A stretch of DNA of 64,000 nucleotides from Winogradskyella jejuensis (GCF_900129745.1 NZ_FQWS01000001.1:248001-312000), one strand, 5' to 3'. Positions 1 through 8,901 are shown, numbered from the stretch's first letter. Program-made: numbers and translations. The notes: generated by a model from the sequence alone, not told the origin.

Positions 1-523
1 GAGTCACTTTTCCATCAGTTTGTTCCCAAATTTCTGGACCTGTAGATAGAAAATGTGCTTTACAGTTACTTGGATTATCATATTGATTTACATACCATGA
101 ATTTGGCGTTTCTTCTGCCAAGCGTTTAGAAACAGAATAATAACTGCGTGGGTCTGTTGGCTCCACATCTGTAGGACAAACAACAACCTCAGCACCAACG
201 GCTCTTAGGATATCCATCTTCTCTTTAGACTGCTTGTCGCTTAATACAAATACGCATTTGTAACCTTTGATAATAGCAGCTAAGGCTAATCCCATTCCTG
301 TATTACCAGAAGTTCCTTCAATGATGGTTCCACCAGGTTTTAATCTCCCATCTGCTTCTGCATCTTCAATCATCTGAAGGGCCATTCTATCTTTTACTGA
401 GTTACCTGGGTTAAAAGTTTCGTATTTAGCCAAAACTAAACATGGTAATTCTTCCACCAACTTGTTCATTTTTACCATTGGTGTGTTACCAATAGTTCCT
501 AATATATTTTCTGCGTAGTCCAT
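1..523 (-). CDS. Cysteine synthase / cystathionine beta-synthase family PLP enzyme, 3' part cut off by window edge
   Basis: The reading frame starts at the ATG at 523 and runs off the window, giving 174 residues of the N-terminal half. It shows the family's PLP lysine in NPGNSVKDR (Lys44), the phosphate-binding loop GTSGNTG (residues 70-76) and the SDKQSKEKM stretch. These enzymes add sulfide or homocysteine to an activated serine in the cytoplasm. The PTDVEPTDPRSYYSV segment looks closer to CBS-type enzymes than to classical CysK, but this is from memory. The C-terminal half, which would show whether a regulatory CBS domain exists, is missing, so I give no gene symbol. Confidence 0.85.
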   Translation of the reverse strand, partial: MDYAENILGTIGNTPMVKMNKLVEELPCLVLAKYETFNPGNSVKDRMALQMIEDAEADGRLKPGGTIIEGTSGNTGMGLALAAIIKGYKCVFVLSDKQSKEKMDILRAVGAEVVVCPTDVEPTDPRSYYSVSKRLAEETPNSWYVNQYDNPSNCKAHFLSTGPEIWEQTDGKVT

Positions 524-589
524 AATCTTATTTTGCGGTGCAAAGGTACGCTAAAAGTTAAAAAGCAAAAGTTAAATGAATATTATGTT

Positions 590-1822
590 TTAATCGAAAC
601 GAATAGCTTTAACTGGCGATATTTTGGAAATGATTACTGATGGAATTAGTAGCATTAATAGACAAACCACAAAAGTTCCAAAATTGAGTAATAAAATGTA
701 GTCTAAGCTAACATATACTGGAGCTTCACTGACATAATACGTATCTGGATTAAGCGGAAATAATTTAAAATATTTTTGAGCAAATAATAATCCTAAGCCA
801 ATAACATTACCCCATAACAATCCTAAACCAATGAGATAAGAGGCATTGTATAAAAACACTTTACGCACTGACCAATTGGCTGTTCCTAATGCTTTTAATA
901 TTCCTATCATTTGCGTACGCTCAAGGATAAGTACCAATAAGGCAGTAATCATGTTAATGCCCGCTACTAATATCATTATGGCAATGATACCGTAAGTATT
1001 GTTATCAAAAATTTTTATCCATTCAAAAATTGAACTGTACTTTTTGGTAATTGTTGTAGATTTCATCAACGATGGAATCTCTCTGTAGACCAACTCGCCA
1101 GTTTCTTCAATTTTGGAAAAATCTTCAATAAAAATCTCGAAAGCCCCAACTTGGTCTTCATCCCATTTATTGATGCGCTGTACATGCCTAATATCAGCGA
1201 TACAGAATTTTTCATCTAACTCTTGAAATCCTGAATTGTAAATCCCAACGATTTTAAAGTTGATAATACGCGGCGGACGTTCTAAGTTTTCGCCAAACAA
1301 GGTTTGGAACGTATCATCAATTTTGAATCCCAAACGATTTGCTAAGTATCTTGAAACTAGAATTTCATTATTTAATTTTTGAGTAAAATCTGGCAAACGC
1401 CCATCGATTAAAAACTCTTCAAAATAGTTCCAATTATAGTCTCTTCCAACGCCTTTAATAACTACACCTTCAAAATCTGTTTCAGTTCTTATAACCGTAA
1501 ATTTATTTGCGGTTCCTTGGATATGAGTTATTCCTTTAACCGATTTAAATTCAGGATAAAACTCTTGATTTAAAGATATAGGTACTTGAGATTCGTCGGA
1601 AGAATTACTGTCGTAATTATCAATAATTATGTGCCCGTTGAAGGCCACCACTTTGTCTCTAATTTTTTGTTGTAAACCTAATCCCGTAGCTATGGCAATA
1701 AGCATTACCACAATACCAATGGCAATAGCGGCAATTCCAATTTTAATTATTGGTGCCGAAACACTACTTTTATACGTTTTACTACCAATTATACGTTTGG
1801 CTATAAACAACTCGAAATTCAA
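590..1822 (-). CDS. FtsX/LolC-LolE-type ABC transporter permease
   Basis: The 410-residue protein has the MacB/LolC layout: one membrane segment at about residues 22-48, a large periplasmic domain, then three membrane segments at about 275-300, 318-345 and 372-400, the first followed by the family motif LERTQMIGILKALG. Such permeases extract lipoproteins from the inner membrane or export other envelope substrates with an ATPase encoded elsewhere; no partner ATPase lies beside it. The start is a TTG (1820-1822), chosen because it gives the common flavobacterial beginning MNFELFIAKR and no in-frame ATG lies just upstream. It is divergent from the muramidase gene with only 8 bases between the two start codons. 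Confidence 0.88.
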   Translation of the reverse strand: MNFELFIAKRIIGSKTYKSSVSAPIIKIGIAAIAIGIVVMLIAIATGLGLQQKIRDKVVAFNGHIIIDNYDSNSSDESQVPISLNQEFYPEFKSVKGITHIQGTANKFTVIRTETDFEGVVIKGVGRDYNWNYFEEFLIDGRLPDFTQKLNNEILVSRYLANRLGFKIDDTFQTLFGENLERPPRIINFKIVGIYNSGFQELDEKFCIADIRHVQRINKWDEDQVGAFEIFIEDFSKIEETGELVYREIPSLMKSTTITKKYSSIFEWIKIFDNNTYGIIAIMILVAGINMITALLVLILERTQMIGILKALGTANWSVRKVFLYNASYLIGLGLLWGNVIGLGLLFAQKYFKLFPLNPDTYYVSEAPVYVSLDYILLLNFGTFVVCLLMLLIPSVIISKISPVKAIRFD

Positions 1823-1855
1823 AATCTGCTATGGGCTTTAAGATGTTCAAAAATA
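1792..1855. promoter_or_regulatory. Overlapping divergent promoters (putative -7 boxes)
   Basis: On the + strand TACGTTTG (1792-1799) fits the Bacteroidota -7 consensus TAnnTTTG and lies 32 bases before the muramidase start. On the - strand TATTTTTG (1855-1848) fits it for the permease, 26 bases before its TTG. Each box lies inside the opposite gene's coding region, so the two promoters would overlap. No clear -33 TTG was found for either, and such boxes occur by chance in AT-rich DNA. Confidence 0.35.
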
Positions 1856-3141
1856 CAGTTTTATTTAAGATAACTATTGGGATTCTTTTGATAGTTGCTG
1901 GTTGCGGAAATGGAAAGAAGATAGAAGCTGGTAGTATTGAGAAGGAAGCTAAAAGCGAAAAGACTGAAATTATAGTTGGCGCCAACCAAACCGAACTCTA
2001 CTTACCAATCTTAAAAGGAAAGCGTGTTGGTGTTGTGGCAAATCAGACTTCAGTGATATTTCATGATGAAGTTGAATTATCCATGAATGTTAAATCAAGC
2101 ACTTTAAATATTCACGACGATATAAAAGCAAAGGTAATTCCGAATACTCATTTAGTCGATTCGCTGCTGAATTCAAACATAAACATCACCAAAGTATTCT
2201 CACCAGAACACGGTTTTAGAGGAAAAGCGGATGCGGGCGAACATGTAGAAGATGGCATGGATAAAAAAACAGGGTTGCCTATTTTTTCGCTTCATGGGAA
2301 AAATAAAAAACCTACAGCAGAACAGTTGAAGGATTTAGATATTGTAGTTTTTGATATTCAAGATGTTGGCGTACGGTTCTATACATATATCTCCACATTG
2401 CATTATGTCATGGAAGCCTGCGCTGAGCAGAACATTCCTGTTCTAGTTTTAGACCGCCCAAATCCTAATGGCTCATATATTGATGGTCCAACTTTAGAAA
2501 AAGAATACAGTAGCTTTTTAGGCATGCACACCATTCCATTAGTACATGGTATGACTATAGGAGAATATGCGCAAATGATTAATGGTGAAGGTTGGTTGAA
2601 AAATAAAATTAAAGCTAGTCTAACTGTGATTCCTGTCAAAAATTACAACACTCAAATGAGCTATAGTTTACCTATTAGACCTTCTCCAAATTTACCAAAT
2701 GACCAATCGATAAAATTATACCCAAGCCTTGGTTTATTTGAAGGCACTAACATTAACGCTGGTCGCGGCACGGAATTTCAGTTTCAACGTTATGGTGCTC
2801 CGTTTTTAGATAGAAATCATTATCAACTCAACTATAAACCAGAACCTAATTTTGGCTCTAAATACCCTAAGCATAAAGGTGAGGTTTGTTATGGCGAAGA
2901 TTTATCAAATGTGCAAATTGAAAGAGGATTCACGCTTAAATATGTTATTGATGCTTACAATAGCTCTATAGATAAAACTAAGTTTTTTAATACTGATAAT
3001 TTTACCAAGCATGCAGGCACAGCTAAATTACAACAACAAATAGAAGCTGGTTTATCAGAAAACGAAATAAGACAAACCTGGAAAAAAGATTTGGAAGATT
3101 TTGATAAAATGCGACAACCGTATTTAATCTACAGCAGATAA
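1831..3141 (+). CDS. NamZ-like exo-beta-N-acetylmuramidase lipoprotein (DUF1343 family)
   Basis: The protein (436 residues) begins with a lipoprotein signal ending in the lipobox VAGC (Cys25) and carries DUF1343/GH171 landmarks: VGVVANQTS (67-74), SPEHGFRG (124-131), DIQDVGVRFYTY (175-186) and RPSPNLPN. Characterised NamZ enzymes release MurNAc from the non-reducing end of peptidoglycan chains, so a periplasmic cell-wall recycling role is likely. Between NQTSVIF and THLVDSL there are about 27 residues more than I remember for the family. An ATG at 1843 is an equally good start and leaves a tighter signal peptide. The 3' end overlaps the convergent neighbour by 18 bases. Confidence 0.85.
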   Translation: MGFKMFKNTVLFKITIGILLIVAGCGNGKKIEAGSIEKEAKSEKTEIIVGANQTELYLPILKGKRVGVVANQTSVIFHDEVELSMNVKSSTLNIHDDIKAKVIPNTHLVDSLLNSNINITKVFSPEHGFRGKADAGEHVEDGMDKKTGLPIFSLHGKNKKPTAEQLKDLDIVVFDIQDVGVRFYTYISTLHYVMEACAEQNIPVLVLDRPNPNGSYIDGPTLEKEYSSFLGMHTIPLVHGMTIGEYAQMINGEGWLKNKIKASLTVIPVKNYNTQMSYSLPIRPSPNLPNDQSIKLYPSLGLFEGTNINAGRGTEFQFQRYGAPFLDRNHYQLNYKPEPNFGSKYPKHKGEVCYGEDLSNVQIERGFTLKYVIDAYNSSIDKTKFFNTDNFTKHAGTAKLQQQIEAGLSENEIRQTWKKDLEDFDKMRQPYLIYSR

Positions 3142-3507
3142 GGTTTTCACAATTGGTTTTGGAAACTCCTTTTCTACTTCAACCACAAATACAATCTTTA
3201 AAGGAGATTGAATCGCGACTAAGACATTACGGCCTTTTTTTAGCTTATTAAGCGGTAGCTTATAAGAGTTACTATCTACTCTAACTTTAATATCCTCATC
3301 ATTAGAGTTATTAGCCGTGTATAGATAATTGATTTTCTTATCGCTTCTGAGTACCAGTGTATCCTTACTCTTATTAAAGTCATGATACAATCCAGCTGCT
3401 TGGATGTTTTTATTCTTGTAAATGGTGGCTTTACCTTTTTGAGCAAAAGATATATTAGCAAATCCTAAGCACAGGATTGCTATGATAATGTGGGGGAATA
3501 TTTTCAT
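3124..3507 (-). CDS. Small secreted protein of unknown function
   Basis: I do not recognise a family. Starting at the ATG at 3507 gives 127 residues opening with a typical Sec signal peptide that ends at about NISFAQ, the cleavage pattern common in flavobacteria. A longer in-frame start at 3543 would add twelve residues before that signal and is less likely. The mature part is basic and rich in Lys, Asn and Ser, probably all beta strand (for example KKINYLYTANNSN and LVAIQSPLKIVFVVEV). It overlaps the convergent muramidase gene by 18 bases. A periplasmic or outer-membrane-associated location is inferred from the signal peptide only. Confidence 0.7.
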   Translation of the reverse strand: MKIFPHIIIAILCLGFANISFAQKGKATIYKNKNIQAAGLYHDFNKSKDTLVLRSDKKINYLYTANNSNDEDIKVRVDSNSYKLPLNKLKKGRNVLVAIQSPLKIVFVVEVEKEFPKPIVKTLSAVD

Positions 3508-3706
3508 TTGGACCATTAAGTTAAACGTTACGTCTAAGCTCAACAGAATTAATTAATCATGCTCAATATACGTGTAGGAGTAAAAATTAGATGTTTTTTT
3601 CGTTAAAATGACTAATTACTTCGATTATAAAATTGACAGAAAAATACGTCAATAGCACCAAATCAATACATCTAACTGAAAATCAATAATCTAAATTAAA
3701 AATCTA

Positions 3707-4549
3707 TCAAACTTCAGAATCTGCAGATAAGGTTGGCTTTTCGTAAGGTTGAAAAGGTTGCTTTAGCAATTGAGAAATATTTGTATTTTTTGCTTCATCA
3801 GGAAAAACATCTACGCCGTAAACCAGCTTTTCTCTTTCCATATACATATATGTTCCAAATAAGCGGTCCCAAACCGAAAATATATTCCCATAATTAGAAT
3901 CTGTATAAGGCAACCTATAGTGGTGATGAATTTTATGCATATCTGGCGATATCAAAACATAGCTTATAGCTTTATCTACAGTCTTTGGCAATTTAATATT
4001 TGCATGTGTAAACTGAGTAAATAAAAGAGACATAGCCTGATATAACATGACTATAGCTATTGGCGTACCAACTACAAAAACGCCAAATAATGTAAAGGTA
4101 AATCGAATAACACTTTCTATTGGGTGATGTCTATTAGCCGTAGTTGTATCTACTTTATGGTCTGTATGATGTACCAAATGCACCATCCATAAGGGCTTGA
4201 CCTTGTGCTCTACAAAATGTGCTAAATATGCTCCAAAAAAATCGAGTAAGAGTACACCAAGGAGCACATATAACCATAATGGCATTTCTGGCAGCCAATT
4301 AATAACTCCAAAATCGTTTGCTTTTACCCAATCCGCAGACCATAGTAGTAAAAAAGCTAAGCCAAAATTAATAACGATAGTCGTTAGTGTAAAAAAGAAG
4401 TTTGGTATGGCATGTTTCCACTTTTTATAATCAAATCTAAATAATGGTACAGCACCTTCTAAAAGCCAAAATAAGGTAATACCTGAAACCAAAAGCAAAC
4501 TTCTATGCGAAGATGGTATAGTTTCAAAATAATTATAGATTGCTTCCAT
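3707..4549 (-). CDS. Sterol desaturase / fatty acid hydroxylase family membrane protein
   Basis: The 280-residue protein has about five hydrophobic segments and the histidine clusters that bind the di-iron centre in this superfamily: HFVEH (111-115), HLVHHTDH (124-131), RHHP (140-143) and HKIHHH (205-210). Members hydroxylate or desaturate lipids at the cytoplasmic face of the membrane using O2. The substrate cannot be read from the sequence; in flavobacteria candidates include carotenoids, fatty acids and ornithine lipids. It is the last gene of a minus-strand run (5899 down to 3707), one base after the small lipoprotein gene, so the two are probably co-transcribed. Confidence 0.85.
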   Translation of the reverse strand: MEAIYNYFETIPSSHRSLLLVSGITLFWLLEGAVPLFRFDYKKWKHAIPNFFFTLTTIVINFGLAFLLLWSADWVKANDFGVINWLPEMPLWLYVLLGVLLLDFFGAYLAHFVEHKVKPLWMVHLVHHTDHKVDTTTANRHHPIESVIRFTFTLFGVFVVGTPIAIVMLYQAMSLLFTQFTHANIKLPKTVDKAISYVLISPDMHKIHHHYRLPYTDSNYGNIFSVWDRLFGTYMYMEREKLVYGVDVFPDEAKNTNISQLLKQPFQPYEKPTLSADSEV

Positions 4550-4550
4550 A

Positions 4551-4997
4551 TTATCTTTCGTATTCTGATGTTTCTATAGTCTCTATAACGCCATTTTCTC
4601 TTTCTACGTAAGTTCTTAACTTAAATGTTGTTTCTGTTAGTTCTATAATTTCGGTTACTGCATCGATTTGTTCAAAATCATTAGTTGAAATATCGGTACC
4701 ATCTATAATTAACTCCGAAGTTAATCGATTTGCAGTGTAAAAATCACCATTTACAACATAAGTTCCTGTGTATTTGTAGACATCTACTGCTGAGTCATTA
4801 CAGTCTGCAGAGCCAGAAAAGAAACTTTCGTATGTTCCATCTTGATTAAGTTGTAAACTATTGTATTGTTGGCAAAGTCCAACTCTAAACCATTTCCCGT
4901 AGAGTAAGCTTAAATCAAAGCTAGAAGCGTCATCATCGCTAGAGCAGTTAAACAAGGTAAAAACTACTAGTGTCACTAATACAATTCTTTTAATCAT
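4551..4997 (-). CDS. Lipocalin-like lipoprotein
   Basis: The 148-residue protein starts with a short signal peptide and a lipobox ending at Cys18, followed by SSDDD. Such Ser/Asp-rich runs after the lipid-bearing Cys resemble the Bacteroidota surface-export signal, so it may sit on the outside of the outer membrane (inference). The body has the lipocalin-like pattern of Bacteroidota small lipoproteins: LLYGKWFRVG near the N-terminus, LNQDGTYESFFSG, and a late strand ending FKLRTYVERENG. Its ATG overlaps the stop of the upstream gene (ATGA, 4994-4997), showing translational coupling. The ligand or role is unknown. Confidence 0.7.
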   Translation of the reverse strand: MIKRIVLVTLVVFTLFNCSSDDDASSFDLSLLYGKWFRVGLCQQYNSLQLNQDGTYESFFSGSADCNDSAVDVYKYTGTYVVNGDFYTANRLTSELIIDGTDISTNDFEQIDAVTEIIELTETTFKLRTYVERENGVIETIETSEYER

Positions 4998-5899
4998 CTG
5001 TTTATATTTACAATGAGTTGTGTTTGTTTCAAATTTAATAAAGAAATAGAACTCTCAAGTGGTTGAAACTTTTCTTTATCGTTAAGAAGTCTATAAGCCG
5101 TGTAATACAAAAAGGTGACTAAAGGTTGGTTGACTTTTTCTATTTGAGATTCTTCTATTTTTTTTAGCCGTCGTAAAACTTTCCGAGAGCGGTTTTTTAT
5201 CAAATCTTGCTTTAGCTTAGTAAGCTCTACACGCTGAAGTAAAGTATTCTTATCAGACGCTTCTTCTGCCATTAAAAATGCTTCAGATTCAGCAAAATAA
5301 ATATCTGAAAGTTTTAAAATTTCCGAACGTACGTTTTCGTTAACCAAAAGACTAAAATCTACATATTTTGAAGCCAAATAAAAAGAGGTATAGAAATCTT
5401 TCTTAAGCTTATAATTCATCAACTCTTGTTTGATGTAAGAAGTTTCAAAACCATACTTAGCAATAAACTTATCTAAATTCAATAGTTCGGTGTATGCACC
5501 TGATGTCCCTAAAATATTTCCGTTAACATCCAGAATTTTTAGTGTATCATCATTAAACTTATCTATGTAACTCTGAGGTCTTTTACCTTCTATCTCGTAA
5601 AACAAATCTGCATAAGACTCATCTCCTACAACTACAGGAACAAAATATTGCCAAAGCAACTCATTGAGCTGAGGCGTTTCAAAAAGGTTATCGATTACGA
5701 CATTTCTCCCTCTTTCATCTTTAAGCAAAACAGGCAAAGGGTATTTCGTAGCACCTTCCCAAACCATGAGTATCATTTTGTCTTGACTACGCGCCTGAAT
5801 TTTTGCAATAGGCAAAGACTCAACCCAAGGAATTGTTTCTTGTGCATACCCATTTAGAAAAACCAAAAAAAGACACAGCATAAGACTTATTTTCTTCAT
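4994..5899 (-). CDS. Secreted protein with possible thioredoxin-like fold, function unknown
   Basis: The 301-residue protein has a Sec signal peptide ending at about NGYAQ (residue 20). Its first half (IAKIQARSQDKMILMVWEG, then NELLWQYFVPVVVGDES and LKILDVNGNILGTSGAYTELLN) resembles the thioredoxin-like fold of DUF255-type proteins, but I see no CxxC motif, so thiol chemistry is unlikely. The second half is charged and probably helical. The downstream lipoprotein gene overlaps its stop codon by four bases, so both probably act together in the envelope. I cannot assign a function. Confidence 0.65.
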   Translation of the reverse strand: MKKISLMLCLFLVFLNGYAQETIPWVESLPIAKIQARSQDKMILMVWEGATKYPLPVLLKDERGRNVVIDNLFETPQLNELLWQYFVPVVVGDESYADLFYEIEGKRPQSYIDKFNDDTLKILDVNGNILGTSGAYTELLNLDKFIAKYGFETSYIKQELMNYKLKKDFYTSFYLASKYVDFSLLVNENVRSEILKLSDIYFAESEAFLMAEEASDKNTLLQRVELTKLKQDLIKNRSRKVLRRLKKIEESQIEKVNQPLVTFLYYTAYRLLNDKEKFQPLESSISLLNLKQTQLIVNINR

Positions 5900-5904
5900 A
5901 ACTT

Positions 5905-6396
5905 TTATTTTATTCGCGCTTTCATAGCCTCAACAATATTATAAGCTGCAGGACAAATAGCCACGTTCTTTAAAGTAAGATTAGATATTTGCTGAAACTT
6001 TTTTCTATCTGTATGCGGGAATTCTCTACAAGCTTTTGGCCGAACTTCATAAATAGAACAGTAATTATCTGCTCCTAAAAATGTGCATGGAACAGATTGC
6101 AACACATAATCATTTTCTTCGTCTAACCTCAAAAATTGTTCCGTAAACTGATGCGGCTTCATTTTAAAATGCTTTGCAATTCTAGTAATATCCTTATCAG
6201 TAAATAAAGGTCCTGTAGTTTTACAGCAATTAGCGCACTCTAGACAGTCTGTTTTTTTAAACTCCGCTTCATGCAATTCCTGCATGATGTAATCTAACTG
6301 CTTTGGTGGTTTCTTCTTTAGCTTGGTGAAAAACGTCTTGTTTTCCTTATGCTTATCTTTGGCTAGTTTTGAAAGATTATTGATTTGGTCTTGCAT
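5905..6396 (-). CDS. YkgJ-family cysteine cluster protein
   Basis: With the ATG at 6396 the protein has 163 residues. It carries the CxxCxxCC cluster (Cys51, 54, 57, 58) and further cysteines at 104, 113 and 123 in VPCTFLGADNYCSIYEVRPKAC, the pattern of the YkgJ / zinc- or iron-chelating Cys-cluster family. Its exact reaction is not established. A longer start at 6465 exists but would add 23 residues rich in Phe and Cys and overlap the start of the divergent methyltransferase at 6452, so I reject it. The gene lies five bases upstream of the secreted-protein gene and may belong to the same transcript. Confidence 0.8.
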   Translation of the reverse strand: MQDQINNLSKLAKDKHKENKTFFTKLKKKPPKQLDYIMQELHEAEFKKTDCLECANCCKTTGPLFTDKDITRIAKHFKMKPHQFTEQFLRLDEENDYVLQSVPCTFLGADNYCSIYEVRPKACREFPHTDRKKFQQISNLTLKNVAICPAAYNIVEAMKARIK

Positions 6397-6410
6397 ACAG
6401 TAAATATAAT

Positions 6411-6438
6411 GAGAATGAGATGCTGAATCAAGCACCTG
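6411..6438 (+). repeat. Diverged copy of the GAGATnCTGAA palindromic repeat
   Basis: GAGATGCTGAATCAAG at 6417-6432 matches the left arm of the dispersed palindromic repeat seen intact at 11813-11840 and inside trpF at 50991-51022. The right arm (cacctggcaac) has decayed here. It lies in the divergent gap between the Cys-cluster gene and the methyltransferase gene. Confidence 0.5.
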
Positions 6439-6451
6439 GCAACAAAAAAAC

Positions 6452-7153
6452 ATGGAAAAAGACATCTTTGGAAAAGCATTATTAGATCATCAATCGGGAA
6501 ATTATTCTGAAGACATTATCACTTGGACCAATATCTCCGATAAAGACGAATTACCACTACCCTATTTATTTAGAGATTATTCTGAAATGCCTAAGTTGGA
6601 ACAAAAGGCACTACAGCTCACTAAAGGAAAAGTGCTCGATGTTGGTTGTGGTTCTGGTAGTCATACTTTGTATTTACAAGATAAAGGATTTAAAGTGAAA
6701 GGTATTGACAGCTCAAAGGGTGCTATTGAAGTGGCTAAGCAAAGAGGTGTTTTAAATGCTGAATGTGTCTCGCTTTTAGATTATTCTAAAGAACAATTCG
6801 ACACGATATTACTTTTAATGAATGGTACAGGTATCTTTCAAGAAGTGCAACAAGTAGCATCATATTTGAAGCATTTAAAATCGCTTTTAAAACCAAACGG
6901 GCAAATACTCATCGACTCGTCTGATATAAAATACATGTACGAAGACGAGGATGGCGGTACGTGGATAGATTTAAGTGGCCGTTATTATGGCGAATTGGAT
7001 TATTACCTCAGCTATAAAGGTGAAGAAGAGACACCTATGAAGTGGCTTTATCTGGATTTTGAAATGCTAAAAACAGCTTGCCAAACTGTTGGATTCCATT
7101 GCGAAAAAGTAATTGACGGTAAACATTTTGATTATTTGGCGAGGATATATTAA
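6452..7153 (+). CDS. Class I SAM-dependent methyltransferase
   Basis: The 233-residue protein has the glycine-rich SAM-binding motif I VLDVGCGSGSHT (61-72), an acidic residue in KGIDSS at the end of strand 2, and a motif-IV-like stretch FDTILLLMNGTG. It would methylate a small molecule or lipid in the cytoplasm; the substrate cannot be read. The start ATG at 6452 is used because the sequence before it is the divergent gap. It stands alone on the + strand between minus-strand genes and is followed at once by a hairpin (7154-7208). Confidence 0.82.
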   Translation: MEKDIFGKALLDHQSGNYSEDIITWTNISDKDELPLPYLFRDYSEMPKLEQKALQLTKGKVLDVGCGSGSHTLYLQDKGFKVKGIDSSKGAIEVAKQRGVLNAECVSLLDYSKEQFDTILLLMNGTGIFQEVQQVASYLKHLKSLLKPNGQILIDSSDIKYMYEDEDGGTWIDLSGRYYGELDYYLSYKGEEETPMKWLYLDFEMLKTACQTVGFHCEKVIDGKHFDYLARIY

Positions 7154-7208
7154 AGTATAAAGTAATTAGTTGTAATTCACTAACACTTTACACTTATTAC
7201 TATATACT
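7154..7208. terminator. Imperfect hairpin between convergent genes (bidirectional terminator or repeat)
   Basis: The arms 7154-7170 (AGTATAAAGTAATTAGT) and 7192-7208 pair at 15 of 17 positions around a 21-base loop. It fills the gap between the convergent methyltransferase and amidohydrolase genes, where a shared terminator is expected. It also resembles AT-rich hairpin repeats such as that at 52538-52612. Confidence 0.45.
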
Positions 7209-7218
7209 CTAAAATAAT

Positions 7219-8835
7219 CTACTGTTTCTCACCTGCTACATAAGTCCCAACAACTTTAGTTTCAGGAATAGCCTTTGTTTCAACTGACATGATATCTTTA
7301 TCAAGAATAATAAAATCGGCAAATTTCCCAACTTCGATGCTCCCTTTTTCGTTTTCTTCAAAATTTGAGTAGGCTGCCCAAATGGTCATTCCACGTAAAG
7401 CTTCTTCTCTGCTTAACGCATTTTCCATTTGAAAACCACCTTCAGGATATTGCTCTAAATCTTGTCTCGCCACGGCAGCATAAAACGTTAGCATTGGGTT
7501 GACACGCTCCACAGGAAAGTCTGTACCTAAAGCAACTTTTCCATATTGTTTTAGTAAATCTTTAAAAGCGTAAGCACCTTTCATACGTTTTTCTCCTATT
7601 CTATCTTCTGCCCAATACATATCGCTCGTTGCATGTGTTGGCTGTACTGAAGGAATAATATCATTAAACTTTGGGAAATCTTCTTGAGAAACCACTTGTG
7701 CGTGTTCTATTTTCCAACGACGATTTGGCTTTCCTTTTAAAACGGCTTTGTAAGTATCTAAAACGGCATGGTTTGCAGAATCACCAATGGCATGTGTATT
7801 CATTTGGTATTCGGAATTTGCAATGCGTTGCGCCGTTTCTCTCAAGGTTTTAATATCGTTAACCAACAATCCAAAATGTCCTGGTTTATCACTATATGGG
7901 TCACGCATCATAGCACCACGAGAACCCAAAGCACCATCGGCATAAAATTTAAACGAACGCACATTTAAATAATCGGTTTTTACAATGCCTTTATTGATGT
8001 AATAATCTAAATTTTTAGGTGTTGCCGACGCCATAGCATAAACACGCATTTTTAAGTCGCCGGCTTGTTGCAAACTGTCTATAAGTTCAATCGCTTCAAT
8101 GCTTAAACCAGCATCATTTACTGTTGTTAAACCCAAATCAAAACACACGTCTTGCGCATCCAATAAGGCTTGTATCGCTTCTTCTTTTGTAGAAACTGGC
8201 CAATGATTCATCACTAGAGATTCTGCATTATCTATAAGCACACCTGTTACTTTTCCGTTTTCTAAAACCACCTCACCACCATCAATCTTACTTTCCACAG
8301 TGACGTTTCCTAAATCTAAAGCTGCTTGGTTTGCTAAAATGGCATGACCATCGACACGCGTTAAGGCAATTGGCGTATCTGGAAATAGTTCGTCTAACTT
8401 TGCCTTATTTGGAAAACTTTTGTCTTCCCAATCGTTTTGGTCCCAACCACGACCCATAATGTAATCTGCATTTTTTTCTTTTTGAAAATCAACCACGCGC
8501 TGCACAACCTCATCGTAGCTCTTGGTGCCCATTAGGTCAACTTGCTGTAAACCAATACCCAAGTTTAGAAAGTGACAATGCGCATCAATTAATCCTGGCG
8601 TTACGGTTTGTCCATTAGCATCAACTGTACTTTCTGACTGGTATTTAGAAGTTATCTCTTCAGAAGTACCAACAGCTACAAACTTCCCATCTTTAATAGC
8701 AAATGCTTCCGCTTTATTAAAGGCGTCATCAACCGTATAGATATTGGCGTTTGTGATAATTAAATCTGCTTGCTGTTTTTGGTCTTCGCAAGAGAAAATT
8801 AATGCGATAGCTAAGAATAGGATTAGTTTTTTCAT
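7219..8835 (-). CDS. Amidohydrolase family 3 (YtcJ-like) lipoprotein
   Basis: The 538-residue protein has a signal peptide and a lipobox ending at Cys16 (IFSC), so it is anchored in the envelope. The amidohydrolase landmarks are GLIDAHCHF (81-89, metal-binding HxH), DGHAILAN, the HAIGDSAN histidine, EHAQVV, and LGTDFPVE with its catalytic Asp. Family members are metal-dependent hydrolases acting on amide or ring C-N bonds; in Bacteroidota the natural substrate of this subfamily is unknown. The length is normal for the family. The upstream region holds a palindromic repeat unit (8854-8878), leaving little room for a promoter next to the ATG. Confidence 0.85.
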   Translation of the reverse strand: MKKLILFLAIALIFSCEDQKQQADLIITNANIYTVDDAFNKAEAFAIKDGKFVAVGTSEEITSKYQSESTVDANGQTVTPGLIDAHCHFLNLGIGLQQVDLMGTKSYDEVVQRVVDFQKEKNADYIMGRGWDQNDWEDKSFPNKAKLDELFPDTPIALTRVDGHAILANQAALDLGNVTVESKIDGGEVVLENGKVTGVLIDNAESLVMNHWPVSTKEEAIQALLDAQDVCFDLGLTTVNDAGLSIEAIELIDSLQQAGDLKMRVYAMASATPKNLDYYINKGIVKTDYLNVRSFKFYADGALGSRGAMMRDPYSDKPGHFGLLVNDIKTLRETAQRIANSEYQMNTHAIGDSANHAVLDTYKAVLKGKPNRRWKIEHAQVVSQEDFPKFNDIIPSVQPTHATSDMYWAEDRIGEKRMKGAYAFKDLLKQYGKVALGTDFPVERVNPMLTFYAAVARQDLEQYPEGGFQMENALSREEALRGMTIWAAYSNFEENEKGSIEVGKFADFIILDKDIMSVETKAIPETKVVGTYVAGEKQ

Positions 8836-8853
8836 GAAATTTTAGGTTCAATG

Positions 8854-8878
8854 CACTTCGACTGCGCTCAGTGTGACA
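8854..8878. repeat. CACTTCGAC-GCTCAGTG palindromic repeat unit
   Basis: The 25-base unit begins CACTTCGACTGCGCTCAGTG and ends GTGACA. It is the same family as the arms of the element at 55582-55649 and the fragments at 9942-10017. It lies 19 bases before the amidohydrolase ATG. Confidence 0.7.
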
Positions 8879-8901
8879 TTTGTTTATTATGTAAAAATAA
8901 G

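Noticed and set aside
6397..6465. Longer start of the YkgJ-type gene
   Set aside because: It overlaps the start of the divergent methyltransferase and covers a decayed repeat unit.
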